Part shown: piece by piece, positions 38,981-50,666 of the stretch
Layout of the letters: each line of letters starts with the position of its first letter
Numbering within the stretch: position 1 is the first letter of the stretch
Assembly (NCBI RefSeq): GCF_023898865.1
Contig: NZ_JAGSOV010000060.1
Span: forward strand, 62,001 to 126,000
Direction of reading: 5' to 3'
Source of the DNA: Pseudonocardia humida
Lineage (GTDB): Bacteria > Actinomycetota > Actinomycetes > Mycobacteriales > Pseudonocardiaceae
DNA: 64,000 nt
The notes under the pieces: model-generated
Seen by the model: the letters and a program-made list of their open reading frames with translations, nothing else
Told to the model about the DNA's origin: nothing
The model's database searches: none
Position numbers and translations under genes: made by a program

Positions 38981-39574
38981 CTACGCCGGGTAGGGCACCT
39001 CGGCCCGCGCCTTCCGCAGCGCCCCGGCCCACCAGGACAGCTGGTCGAGCACCGCCTTGGCGTTCCCCGTGGCCTCCGCGTCGTTCGGGCGGCCGTCCGC
39101 CCAGTTGAGGAAGTAGTTCGGGAACGCGAGGCCGCTCTGCACGGTCACCGCGTGCAGCTCGGTCAGGACGTTCTCCAGGTGCAGCACCGCGTGCCGGCCG
39201 CCGGCCGCGCCGCCGTAGCTGACGAACGCCACCGGCTTGGCGGTCCACTGCGCGAAGTGCCAGTCGATCGCGGCCTTGAGCGAGGCCGGGTAGCTGTGGT
39301 TGTACTCGGGGGTCACCAGCACGAAGGCGTCGGCCGCGGTGAGCTGCGCGGTCAGCGCGGCCATGCCGGCCGGGCGGGGGTAGGAGTCGCCGGCGTACTT
39401 CGGCGGCGCCGCGGGCAGGGCCAGCGGGAGCTCGACGTCGGCGAGGTCCACGACCTCGACGTCGAAGCCGCCGTGCGCCGCGGCCTGCTCGGCGAACCAG
39501 GAGGCGACCGCCGGTCCGAACCGCCCCTCCCGCACGCTGCCGATCACGATCACGAGCTTGCTGTTGTCGTCCAC
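38981..39574 (-). CDS. NADPH-dependent FMN reductase
   Basis: 197-residue flavodoxin-like reductase. LVIVIGSVREGRFGPAVASW (about residues 7-26) is the FMN phosphate-binding loop; LVTPEYNHSYPASLKAAIDW and VSYGGAAGGRHAV are the signatures of the FMN_red family (PF03358), which reduces quinones, chromate or azo dyes with NADPH. GTG 39574 was chosen because VDDNSKLVIVIG gives the normal short lead. The gene is convergent with the hypothetical gene upstream (20-base gap) and divergent from metG. Physiological substrate unknown. Confidence 0.92.
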   Translation of the reverse strand: MDDNSKLVIVIGSVREGRFGPAVASWFAEQAAAHGGFDVEVVDLADVELPLALPAAPPKYAGDSYPRPAGMAALTAQLTAADAFVLVTPEYNHSYPASLKAAIDWHFAQWTAKPVAFVSYGGAAGGRHAVLHLENVLTELHAVTVQSGLAFPNYFLNWADGRPNDAEATGNAKAVLDQLSWWAGALRKARAEVPYPA

Positions 39575-39721
39575 GCCCCCACGCTCGACCGGATCGGGGG
39601 CCGCAACCAGACCGGGCGCGGGGTGGTCCCGGTGGGGCCACCCTCGCCGGGGGGCGGCCCGCTGGGGCGGGCAGTGGTGGCCGCCGGGAACCCGGTAGCG
39701 GACGGGCCTACGCTTGATTGC

Positions 39722-41524
<1,803 letters not shown>

Positions 41525-41562
41525 CCGTGCCCGCGTCCCCCGCCGCGCACCCCGGTCCCGCA

Positions 41563-41617
41563 GTTCGGGAAAGCCACGTTCCGGAACCCTGCGGGCAGCA
41601 TCGTGGCTTTCCTGAAC
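41563..41617. repeat. Large inverted repeat between metG and tatD
   Basis: GTTCGGGAAAGCCACG (41563-41578) and CGTGGCTTTCCTGAAC (41602-41617) pair with one mismatch; outside them ACCCCGG and CCGGGGT extend the symmetry, and TTCCGGAA (41579-41586) is a further small palindrome. The hairpin fills the 109-base gap between two genes on the same strand, so it could act as a terminator or an mRNA-end stabiliser. A related CGTGGCCTTCCTGAAC with an inverted partner occurs at 44592-44673. Confidence 0.65.
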
Positions 41618-41633
41618 CCCGGGGTGGGCGGCG

Positions 41634-42491
41634 GTGAGCGGGCGGGGGGAGCGGCCGCCGGCTCCGGAGCCGCTCGGCGCGGCCACCGTGGACGCGCACA
41701 CGCACCTGGACGCGTGCGGGTGCGAGACGGCCGCTGACGTGGTGGCGGCGATGGACCGGGCCGAGGCGGTGGGGGTGGCGCGGGCCGTGACCGTCGCCGA
41801 CGACCTGCCGTCGGCGCGGTGGGTCGTCCAGGCGGCGCACTGGGACGCCCGGGTGAGCGCCGCCGTCGCCCTGCACCCGACCCGCACCGCCGACCTCACC
41901 GACGACGACTACGCCGAGATCGAGCGGCTCGCCGCCGACCCGCGGGTGGTCGCGGTCGGGGAGAGCGGCCTGGACTACTACTGGGACTACTCGCCGCCCG
42001 AGCGCCAGCAGCCCGCCTTCCGCTGGCACATCGACCTGGCCAAGCGCCTCGGCAAGCCGTTGATGATCCACGACCGCGACGCCCACGACGACGTCCTGCG
42101 CGTCCTGCGCGAGGAGGGCCCGCCGGAGACCGTGGTGTTCCACTGCTTCTCCGGGGACGCCGCGATGGCCCGCGAGTGCGCCGACGCCGGCTACGTCCTG
42201 TCGTTCGCCGGGCCGGTGACGTTCCGCAACGCCCGGTCGCTGCGGGAGGCCGCCGCGCTCGTCCCCGAGGACCAGATCCTGGTCGAGACCGACGCGCCGT
42301 TCCTCACCCCGCACCCGCACCGCGGACGGGCCAACGAGCCGTACTGCCTCCCCTGGACCGTCCGCGGCCTGGCCGACCTGCGCGGGGTCGACGACGAGCG
42401 GTTGGCGACGAGCGCCAGGCGCAACGCCGAGCGGGTGTTCCGGCTCGACGAGCTGACGCAACCTCGATCTTCGGTGACGCCGGGCTCCTGA
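41634..42491 (+). CDS. tatD: TatD-family DNase
   Basis: 285-residue metal-dependent deoxyribonuclease of the TIM-barrel amidohydrolase superfamily. TVDAHTHLDACG holds the first HxH metal ligands; GESGLDYYWDYSPPERQ is the Glu/Asp region, PLMIHDRDAHDDVLRVL contributes His, VFHCFSGD another, and VETDAPFLTPHPHRGRANEP closes the family signature. It trims 3' ends of DNA. Starts at GTG 41634. Its place between metG and rpfB is conserved in mycobacteria (Rv1008). Confidence 0.95.
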   Translation: MSGRGERPPAPEPLGAATVDAHTHLDACGCETAADVVAAMDRAEAVGVARAVTVADDLPSARWVVQAAHWDARVSAAVALHPTRTADLTDDDYAEIERLAADPRVVAVGESGLDYYWDYSPPERQQPAFRWHIDLAKRLGKPLMIHDRDAHDDVLRVLREEGPPETVVFHCFSGDAAMARECADAGYVLSFAGPVTFRNARSLREAAALVPEDQILVETDAPFLTPHPHRGRANEPYCLPWTVRGLADLRGVDDERLATSARRNAERVFRLDELTQPRSSVTPGS

Positions 42492-42622
42492 GGGGCTCGT
42501 TCGGCGTATCAGCGGGCCCGTTCGGCGCTCACACCGCGTTGCACCTCGGCGGCGGCGCTCACTCCCCGTTACGGTTCCGTGATCGCGAAAGCCGGGGTGG
42601 GGTAAACGCTCCCCAGCACAGC

Positions 42623-42680
42623 GGTCACGGTGGCCCGGGGCGCTCCCCTCCTGAACCATCGCCCTCGGGCCACCGTGACC
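42623..42680 (+). promoter_or_regulatory. Perfect 15-base inverted repeat in the rpfB leader
   Basis: GGTCACGGTGGCCCG (42623-42637) and CGGGCCACCGTGACC (42666-42680) match exactly across a 28-base loop, ending 43 bases before the rpfB start. It can be the tatD terminator, or a hairpin in the rpfB 5' leader if the promoter is upstream (for example around TAAACG, 42603-42608). Conditional termination in the rpfB leader has been described in M. tuberculosis; whether this is analogous is not known. Confidence 0.6.
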
Positions 42681-42723
42681 TCTGATTCCTCCCCTGCCCG
42701 GACCGACGGACGTCTGGATTCCA

Positions 42724-44364
42724 GTGGTCGACGTTTCTGCTCGCGCGCGACGTCACGCCGCGCGCGTCCAGATCGCGCAGCGGGCCCGGGCCCGGGCCGC
42801 CGGCGACGCCACCCCGGACGAGCTGGACGCCTGGTTCGGCGGGTCGGACCCCGCGCCCGCGACCACCGACGCACCCGCCCCCGACGCCTTCACCACGTCG
42901 TCCGCGGCGCTGGACGGTCCCACCGGTCGCTTCGGGACCCGCCCCGCGGAGCCCGCCACCGAGACCGAGCTCGAGCCGCCGACCGGCCCCGTCACGATCG
43001 TCGGCCCCGGCGCCCACCCCACGGGCACCTACCGCGCGTCCGCCACCGGCACGCACTCCCTCGTGGGCCCGGCCACCGGCACCCACCGCGCCCCGGCCTT
43101 CGACGACGCCGACACCAACCGGTTCCCCGCCGTCGAGCCCGCCTCCGCCCGCACCGGCACTGCCCTCGCCGAGCGCCCCGCCCCCGCCGCGGGCGGCCGT
43201 CGCCGCGCCCCCGAGCCCGCGCGCCCCTCGTCGGGCGCGCTGGCCCGCGCCTGCGTGCTCACCGTCCTGGTCGCCATGGTCGGCGGCGGCGCCACCGCCG
43301 TGGCGATGGACAAGACGATCACGCTGATCGTCGACGGCAGCGAGCGCACCCTGCACACGTTCGCCTCCGACGTCGGCACCGCACTCGCCTCGGCCGGCAT
43401 GGTGCCGACCCCGCAGGACCGCATCTCGCCCGCGCCGCCCACCGAGCTGGTCGACGGCGACGAGATCATCGTCGAACGCGGCCGACCGCTCACCCTGGTC
43501 GAGGGCACGTCCGAGCGGCAGGTGTGGACCACCGCCGACTCGGTCGACGAGGCACTGCGCGGGCTGGGCGTCGAGGTCCAGCCGATCCAGATGTCCGCCG
43601 ACCCGGGCTCGGTCATCCCGCTCGCCGGCATGTCGCTGGAGCTGCGCATCCCGCGCGCGGTCACCCTCGCCGACGGCACCGCCGCCCCGCTGCCGATCAC
43701 CACCACCGCGGGCACCGTCGGGGGCCTGCTCGCCGAGAACGGCATCGAGCTCGGCCCCGACGACGTCTCCGTCCCGTCGGGCGACACCCCGCTCGTCGAG
43801 GGCACCTCGGTCCAGGTGGTCCGCAACGGCATCGGCGAGGTCGTCGAGACCAGGCAGATCCCGCCGCCCGAGCAGGTCGTCGAGGACCCGGAGATGACCC
43901 GCGGCGAGAAGGAGGTCGTCGAGGAGGGCAAGCCCGGCGAGCGGACGGCCGTGATGCGCGTGCACGTGCAGAACGGCCAGGAGGTCCGCCGCGAGCAGAT
44001 CCGCGCGGGCGGCACGACCGCGCCGGAGCCCCGGGTGATCCGGGTCGGCACCAAGGAGCCGACCGCCGAGGAGGAGGCCGCCGCGAACGGCGACGCCCCC
44101 GCCGTGTCCGACCGGGCCACCTGGGAGCGGTTGGTCCAGTGCGAGGCCACCGGCAACTGGGCCATCAACACCGGCAACGGCTACTACGGCGGGCTGCAGT
44201 TCGACGCGCGCACCTGGAAGGCCTACGGCGGCGACGCCTACGCCCCGCTGCCGCACCAGGCCAGCCCGGAGGAACAGATGGCGGTGGCCGGCAAGGTCGT
44301 CGACGACCGCGGCGGATACGGCTCCTGGCCCGCCTGCGCCCGCAAGCTCGGCCTACCCCGCTAG
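42724..44364 (+). CDS. rpfB: Resuscitation-promoting factor RpfB
   Basis: 546-residue muralytic factor that wakes dormant cells. A long Pro/Thr-rich N-terminal region (1-171) precedes a TM (about 172-196: ARACVLTVLVAMVGGGATAV). Three DUF348 repeats follow (197-375; ITLIVDGSERTLHTFASDV starts the first), then a G5 domain (about 375-452), and the lysozyme-like Rpf domain at 465-546: VQCEATGNWAINTGNGYYG with catalytic E474, and WPACARKLGL. M. tuberculosis RpfB is 362 residues, so the N-terminal 170 residues are extra. GTG 42724; downstream starts before the TM are possible. Hairpin leader at 42623-42680. Confidence 0.93.
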   Translation: MVDVSARARRHAARVQIAQRARARAAGDATPDELDAWFGGSDPAPATTDAPAPDAFTTSSAALDGPTGRFGTRPAEPATETELEPPTGPVTIVGPGAHPTGTYRASATGTHSLVGPATGTHRAPAFDDADTNRFPAVEPASARTGTALAERPAPAAGGRRRAPEPARPSSGALARACVLTVLVAMVGGGATAVAMDKTITLIVDGSERTLHTFASDVGTALASAGMVPTPQDRISPAPPTELVDGDEIIVERGRPLTLVEGTSERQVWTTADSVDEALRGLGVEVQPIQMSADPGSVIPLAGMSLELRIPRAVTLADGTAAPLPITTTAGTVGGLLAENGIELGPDDVSVPSGDTPLVEGTSVQVVRNGIGEVVETRQIPPPEQVVEDPEMTRGEKEVVEEGKPGERTAVMRVHVQNGQEVRREQIRAGGTTAPEPRVIRVGTKEPTAEEEAAANGDAPAVSDRATWERLVQCEATGNWAINTGNGYYGGLQFDARTWKAYGGDAYAPLPHQASPEEQMAVAGKVVDDRGGYGSWPACARKLGLPR

Positions 44365-44478
44365 CGCTCTCGGCGCCCGCCCCCGGTTCGTCGTCCCGCC
44401 CCGCAGGGGGCACTTCTCCGGGGAGATGGCGATGGCGGGGCCCGGCCGGGGTCCCGGGCACCGCGCGCACCGTGTGGC

Positions 44479-44510
44479 CACCGCGCACACGTCAGGACAT
44501 GTGCGCGGTG
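44479..44510 (+). terminator. Terminator of rpfB
   Basis: CACCGCGCACA (44479-44489) and TGTGCGCGGTG (44500-44510) form a perfect 11-base stem with a 10-base loop, about 115 bases after the rpfB stop. The T tract is missing, as in most terminators of this genome. Confidence 0.6.
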
Positions 44511-44674
44511 ACCAAGAGGTGTGCGCGGACCGAGGGGTCTCATGATGCGGGAGACGATTCTCATTGTGTGGGCGCGGGCGTACCGTCGACGCTCGTGGCC
44601 TTCCTGAACGTCGGCGGGCCGCGCGGCCCCGCCCGGCCGGCCGCCCCGCCCCGCCCCATCGACGTCAGGAAGCC

Positions 44675-44725
44675 GGGGTCTGGGGGCGGGGGTGGGGCGG
44701 TGGGCGGGGGTGGTGGCGGAGGGGG
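44675..44725 (+). promoter_or_regulatory. G-quadruplex-prone tract upstream of ksgA
   Basis: Seven runs of three to five G (for example 44675-44678, 44682-44686, 44688-44692, 44694-44697, 44706-44710, 44721-44725) with loops of one to ten bases can form one or more G-quadruplexes, ending 12 bases before the ksgA GTG. The last run (GGGGG) is also the only candidate ribosome-binding site. A similar tract overlaps the sirtuin start at 1789-1818. Confidence 0.5.
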
Positions 44726-44737
44726 CACGCTTGGCCG

Positions 44738-45607
44738 GTGACCGATCACGAGGCGCGGTTGTTGGGGCCGGCCGAGGTGCGGGCGCTCGCCGGGGAGCTG
44801 GGGGTGCGGCCGACCAAGCGGCTCGGGCAGAACTTCGTGCACGACCCCAACACCGTGCGCCGGATCGTGCGGGCCGCCGAGCTCGCGCCCGACGACGTGG
44901 TCGTCGAGGTGGGGCCCGGGCTCGGGTCGTTGACGCTGGGTCTGCTGCCCGCCGTCGCGGCGGTGCACGCCGTGGAGATCGACCCCGTGCTGGCCGCCCG
45001 GCTGCCCGCCACCGCGGCCCAGCGGGCGCCCGAGCTGGCCGGGCGGCTCACCGTCCACACCGCCGACGCCCTGCGCGTCCGGGCGGCCGACCTGGGCAGC
45101 CCCGCGCCGACCGCGCTGGTGGCCAACCTGCCCTACAACGTCGGGGTGCCCGTCGTGCTGCACCTGCTCACCGAGCTGCCGGGGATCCGGCGAGGGCTGG
45201 TCATGGTGCAGGCCGAGGTGGCCGAGCGGCTGGCGGCGGGCCCGGGGAGCCGGGCGTACGGGGTGCCGAGCGCCAAGCTGGCCTGGTTCGCCGCCGCGCG
45301 CCGGGCGGGGCCGGTGCCCCGCACCGTGTTCTGGCCGGTGCCCAACGTCGACTCCGGGCTGCTGGCGTTCGACCGCCACGAGCCGCCCGCAGGCGACCGC
45401 AAGGACGTCTTCGCCCTGGTCGACGCCGCGTTCGCGCAGCGCCGCAAGGCGCTGCGCTCGGCGCTGGGCGGGTGGGCGGGCTCGCCTGCGGCGGCCGAGG
45501 AGGCGCTCGTCGCAGCGGGGATCTCCCCGCTGGCCCGCGCGGAGACCCTGGGCATCGACGACTTCGCCCGGCTCGCGGCCGCGCGCGTGGGCAGCGCCAC
45601 CAGCTGA
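44738..45607 (+). CDS. ksgA: 16S rRNA (adenine1518-N6/adenine1519-N6)-dimethyltransferase KsgA
   Basis: 289-residue ribosome biogenesis methyltransferase that dimethylates the two adjacent adenosines of the 16S 3' hairpin. KRLGQNFVHDPNTVRRI (about 26-42) is the N-terminal hallmark; VEVGPGLGSLTLGLL is SAM motif I, AVEIDP motif II, and NLPYNV (motif IV) is the catalytic N-L-P-Y loop. The C-terminal half has FAQRRKALRSAL. GTG 44738 gives the usual N-terminus. Position downstream of rpfB is as in Rv1010, but here a long G-rich gap separates them. Confidence 0.96.
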   Translation: MTDHEARLLGPAEVRALAGELGVRPTKRLGQNFVHDPNTVRRIVRAAELAPDDVVVEVGPGLGSLTLGLLPAVAAVHAVEIDPVLAARLPATAAQRAPELAGRLTVHTADALRVRAADLGSPAPTALVANLPYNVGVPVVLHLLTELPGIRRGLVMVQAEVAERLAAGPGSRAYGVPSAKLAWFAAARRAGPVPRTVFWPVPNVDSGLLAFDRHEPPAGDRKDVFALVDAAFAQRRKALRSALGGWAGSPAAAEEALVAAGISPLARAETLGIDDFARLAAARVGSATS

Positions 45608-45674
45608 CGACGGGTCGGTCGGTCCGGGCGTGACGGCCGTCCCGTGGCGGCCCGGGCTCGTCCGGGCCTATTAT

Positions 45675-45698
45675 TCCGCGTGGAACAACCCACGCGGA
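45675..45698 (+). promoter_or_regulatory. Operator palindrome of the PadR-MFS operon
   Basis: TCCGCGTGG (45675-45683) and CCACGCGGA (45690-45698) are perfect 9-base arms around AACAAC. TATTAT (45669-45674) immediately upstream is the best -10 box in the window, so the operator covers the transcription start. The next feature is the PadR gene at 45708, so autorepression by PadR is the natural reading. The right arm also contains the GCGGAGG ribosome-binding sequence. Confidence 0.75.
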
Positions 45699-45707
45699 GG
45701 TGATCGG

Positions 45708-46280
45708 GTGCCCGCCTCGGCGTTGACCCCGCTGGCGATGAGCGCGCTGGCGATGCTCGTCGAGCGGCCGATGCACCCGTACGAGATGTACCGGCTGATG
45801 ATCGACCGGTACGAGCACGAGGTCGTCAAGGTCAAGCCGGGCACGCTGTACCACGCGATGGCCCGGATGGCCGACGCCGAGCTGATCGAGGCCGTGGGCA
45901 CCGACCGGGAGGGCGGCCGCCCGGAGCGGACCACCTACCGGATCACGCCGAAGGGCGTCCGGCTGATGCAGGAGCGGGTGCGGGGACTGCTGGCGCAGCC
46001 GGTGAACGAGTACCCGAGCTTCCCCGTCGCCCTCGGCGAGGCGCACAACCTCCCACGGGCCGAGGTGCTGGAGCTGCTGACGATGCGGATCGCCGCGCTG
46101 CAGGCCCGGGTGGACGAGAGACGTCCGTCGCTGGACGCCGCCGCGGCCGAGGGCGTCGAGGAGGCCTACCTCCTCGACCACCACTTCGTGGTCGACATGA
46201 CCGCCGCCGAGCTGGAGTGGCTGCGCGAGCTGGTCGCACGCATCGAGAACAAGGAGCTGGAATGGCCGAGCAGGCCGTGA
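45708..46280 (+). CDS. PadR-family regulator of the downstream MFS exporter
   Basis: 190-residue PadR regulator. The winged helix has LVERPMHPYEMYRLMIDRYEHEV, read as ERPMHPYEMYRLM, and VKPGTLYHAMARMADAELIEAV with GGRPERTTYRITPKG as the wing; the C-terminal helix region (LGEAHNLPRAEVLELL onwards) is the Vir_act_alpha_C dimerisation part. GTG 45708 has GGAGG 8 bases upstream and begins VPASALTPLAMSAL, the usual lead. It overlaps the MFS gene by 19 bases, so both are co-translated; PadR repressors of this type control the adjacent drug pump and are released by its substrates. Confidence 0.93.
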   Translation: MPASALTPLAMSALAMLVERPMHPYEMYRLMIDRYEHEVVKVKPGTLYHAMARMADAELIEAVGTDREGGRPERTTYRITPKGVRLMQERVRGLLAQPVNEYPSFPVALGEAHNLPRAEVLELLTMRIAALQARVDERRPSLDAAAAEGVEEAYLLDHHFVVDMTAAELEWLRELVARIENKELEWPSRP

Positions 46281-47785
46281 ACCCGACCGCCGCGCAGGCG
46301 CCCCCCGAACGCAGCCCGTGGCCCGCGCTGTGGGCGCTGGTGCTGGGGTTCTTCATGATCCTCGTCGACACGACGATCGTGTCGGTGGCCACGCCGGCGA
46401 TCATGGCCGACCTGGGCACCGACGTCGACGGCGTCGTCTGGGTGACCAGCGCCTACCTGCTGGCCTACGCCGTGCCGCTGCTGATCACCGGCAGGCTGGG
46501 CGACCGCTTCGGCCCGCGCAAGGTCTACCTGACCGGGCTGGCGGTCTTCACCCTGGCCTCGCTGTGGTGCGGGCTGACCGACGGCATCGGTTGGCTGGTC
46601 ACCGCTCGTGTGGTGCAGGGACTGGGCGCGGCGCTGATGACCCCGCAGACCATGGCCGTGATCACCCGGACGTTCCCGGCGAACTCGCGCGGCCAGGCGA
46701 TGAGCCTGTGGGGGGCCACCGCGGGCGTCGCGACGCTCGTCGGGCCGATCCTGGGCGGCGTGCTGGTCGACGGGTTCGGCTGGGAGTGGATCTTCTTCAT
46801 CAACGTGCCGGTCGGCGTGCTCGGCCTGGTGCTCGCCGCCCGGCTGGTGCCCGAGCTGCCCACCAGTGTGCGGCGCTTCGACTGGCTCGGCGTGGCGCTC
46901 AGCGCGGTCGGGATGTTCCTGCTGGTCTTCGGGATCCAGGAGGGTCAGACCTACGACTGGGGCACGATCGCCGGTCCGATCTCGGTCTGGTCGCTGATCG
47001 TCGCCGGGGTGGTCGTGCTCGGGTTGTTCGTGCTCTGGCAGGCCCGCAACAAGGCCGAGCCGCTGGTCCCGCTGCGGCTGTTCCGCGACCGCAACTTCAG
47101 CCTGGCCGCGCTGGCCATCGCCACCGTCGGCTTCGGGGTGACCTCGATGTCGTTCCCGCTGATCTTCTTCGCGCAGGGGGTGCTCGGCCTGACCCCGACC
47201 GGGTCGGCGCTGCTGCTGGTCCCGATGGCAGTCGTGTCCGGCGGGCTGGCCCCGTTCGTCGGCAAGCTCGCCGACCGGGCGCACCCGCGCTGGGTGGCCG
47301 GGTTCGGGCTGCTCTGCTTCGCGGTCTCGCTGTTCTGGCTCGGCGCGGTGATGGCCCCGGGCGTGCCGATCTGGGAGCTGCTGCTGCCGATCGCGCTGCT
47401 GGGCGTGGCCAACGGGTTCGTCTGGGCGCCGCTGTCCACCACCGCCACCCGCAACCTGCCGATGGAGTACGCCGGCGCGGGGGCCGGGATCTACAACACC
47501 ACCCGCCAGGTCGGGGCGGTGCTGGGCAGCGCCGGGATCGCCGTGCTCATCCAGGCCCGGCTGACCGCGACGCTGCCCGCCGCGCCCGGCGGGGCGGGCA
47601 GCGCGGAGACCGGCGTCTCGCAGCTGCCGGAGGCCCTGCACGAGGGCTTCAGCACCGCGATGGGGCAGTCGCTGGTCCTGCCTGCGGTGGTGCTGCTCGT
47701 GGGGCTGGTGGCCGCGCTGGCCTTCGCCACACCGCGCCACCTCGCCGCGAAGCGGGCGCCGCAGGCCGTGCGCTCGGCGGCCTGA
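46262..47785 (+). CDS. DHA2-family (EmrB/QacA) MFS drug exporter
   Basis: 507-residue exporter with 14 predicted TM helices. VDTTIVSVATPAIMADL at TM1 (motif D1) and GRLGDRFGPRKVYLTGLAVF at the TM2-TM3 loop (motif A) identify the DHA2 drug:H+ antiporter family, with motif C near GATAGVATLVGPILGG in TM5. It pumps hydrophobic drugs outward. ATG 46262 lies inside the end of the PadR gene and is preceded by AAGGAGCTGG. Together with PadR it forms an inducible resistance unit inserted in the core ksgA-ispE order. Confidence 0.93.
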   Translation: MAEQAVNPTAAQAPPERSPWPALWALVLGFFMILVDTTIVSVATPAIMADLGTDVDGVVWVTSAYLLAYAVPLLITGRLGDRFGPRKVYLTGLAVFTLASLWCGLTDGIGWLVTARVVQGLGAALMTPQTMAVITRTFPANSRGQAMSLWGATAGVATLVGPILGGVLVDGFGWEWIFFINVPVGVLGLVLAARLVPELPTSVRRFDWLGVALSAVGMFLLVFGIQEGQTYDWGTIAGPISVWSLIVAGVVVLGLFVLWQARNKAEPLVPLRLFRDRNFSLAALAIATVGFGVTSMSFPLIFFAQGVLGLTPTGSALLLVPMAVVSGGLAPFVGKLADRAHPRWVAGFGLLCFAVSLFWLGAVMAPGVPIWELLLPIALLGVANGFVWAPLSTTATRNLPMEYAGAGAGIYNTTRQVGAVLGSAGIAVLIQARLTATLPAAPGGAGSAETGVSQLPEALHEGFSTAMGQSLVLPAVVLLVGLVAALAFATPRHLAAKRAPQAVRSAA

Positions 47786-47810
47786 CGCGGCACGCACGTA
47801 CTGTTGTCGG

Positions 47811-48772
47811 GTGCTCGCCGCCGTCCCGTCCCCGGTCACCGTGCGCGTGCCCGCCAAGATCAACTTACATCTCGCGGTGGGCCCGGTGCGTCCCGACGGG
47901 TACCACGAGCTGGTCACCGTCTTCCACGCCGTGAGCCTCTACGACGAGGTCTCGGTGGCCGAGGGCGAGGGCCCGAGCATCGAGGTGCACGGCGAGGGGG
48001 CCGCCGAGGTCCCCACCGACGAGACCAACCTCGCCCTGCGCGCGGTGCTGCTGCTCGCCGAGCACGCCGACCGCGACCCGGACGTCTCGGTGGTGCTGCG
48101 CAAGGGCATCCCCGTCGCGGGCGGGATGGCAGGCGGCAGCGCCGACGCGGCCGCCGCACTGGTCGGGCTGTCCTCGCTGTGGAAGCTGGAGCTCACCCGC
48201 GACGAGCTCTCCGAGCTGGCCGCCGAGCTGGGCAGCGACGTGGCGTTCGCGCTCTACGGGGGCACCGCCATGGGCACCGGCCGCGGCGAGCGGATCGTCC
48301 CGGTGCTGGCCCGCCACGCCCAGCACTGGGTGATCGCGCTGCACCGCGGCGGGCTGTCCACGCCAGAGGTCTTCGGCGAGCTCGACCGGCTCCGCTCCGG
48401 CTCGGACGCCGAGCCCCGGCCGGTCGAGCCCGTGCTGGAGGCCATCGCCGGCGGCGACCCCCGCCAGCTGGCCCTCAGCCTCGGCAACGACCTGCAGCCC
48501 GCCGCCGTCAGCATGGCCCCCGAGCTGCGCCGCACCCTGCGCGCCGGGGTCGACGCGGGCGCGCTGGCCGGGCTCGTCTCCGGCTCCGGGCCGACCTGCG
48601 CGTTCCTCTGCGCCGACCGCGACCGCGCCGTCGACGTGGCGACCGAGCTGGCCGGGCTCGGGGTGTGCCGCACCGTCCGGGTGGCGCACGGGCCCGTGCC
48701 CGGCGCCCGCGTCGTCGACCCGGCCGACCCACCACCCGGACCACCGCCCCTGCGACCGCTGGGGCACGCCTG

Positions 48773-48773
<1 letters not shown>
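47811..48773 (+). CDS. ispE: 4-diphosphocytidyl-2-C-methyl-D-erythritol kinase IspE
   Basis: 320-residue GHMP kinase that phosphorylates CDP-ME in the non-mevalonate isoprenoid pathway. VPAKINLHLAVGPVRPDGYHEL (AKINL, motif I) and IPVAGGMAGGSADAAAAL (motif II, the ATP-binding glycine loop) are canonical; VSGSGPTCAF is motif III. TACTGT (47799-47804) ends 6 bases before GTG 47811, so an own leaderless promoter is likely. Its stop overlaps the ABC-F gene (TGATG). The order ksgA-ispE is as in mycobacteria except for the PadR-MFS insertion. Confidence 0.96.
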
Positions 48774-50569
<1,796 letters not shown>

Positions 50570-50666
50570 CCGCCCGCGGTGGATGCCGGGATCAACCGAT
50601 CGACGGACCGGGGGCGAACCGGTCGACCGAATCGCCCGGTGCCCACCCGGCCATAGCGTCGTCGGC

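Larger units (their letters stand above)
44365..44737. other. Gene-free stretch with hairpins and G-tracts before ksgA
   Basis: The 373 bases have no coding signal. They contain the rpfB terminator (44479-44510), a third partial TGTGCGCGG (44519-44527), an AT-rich patch (44560-44572), a copy of the metG/tatD-type repeat (CGTGGCCTTCCTGAAC, 44592-44607, with imperfect partner at 44659-44673), C-rich and then G-rich strings (44640-44725). In M. tuberculosis rpfB and ksgA are nearly contiguous. Confidence 0.6.

Noticed and set aside
42560..42723. A c-di-AMP (ydaO) riboswitch in front of rpfB
   Set aside because: Actinobacterial rpf genes sometimes have one, but the conserved GGGUGAA and related ydaO segments could not be found here.
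44545..44575. Zur/Fur-type metal operator in the AT-rich patch before ksgA
   Set aside because: Only one half-site (ATGAGAAT on the minus strand) is plausible and the other half does not match; no metal gene is adjacent.
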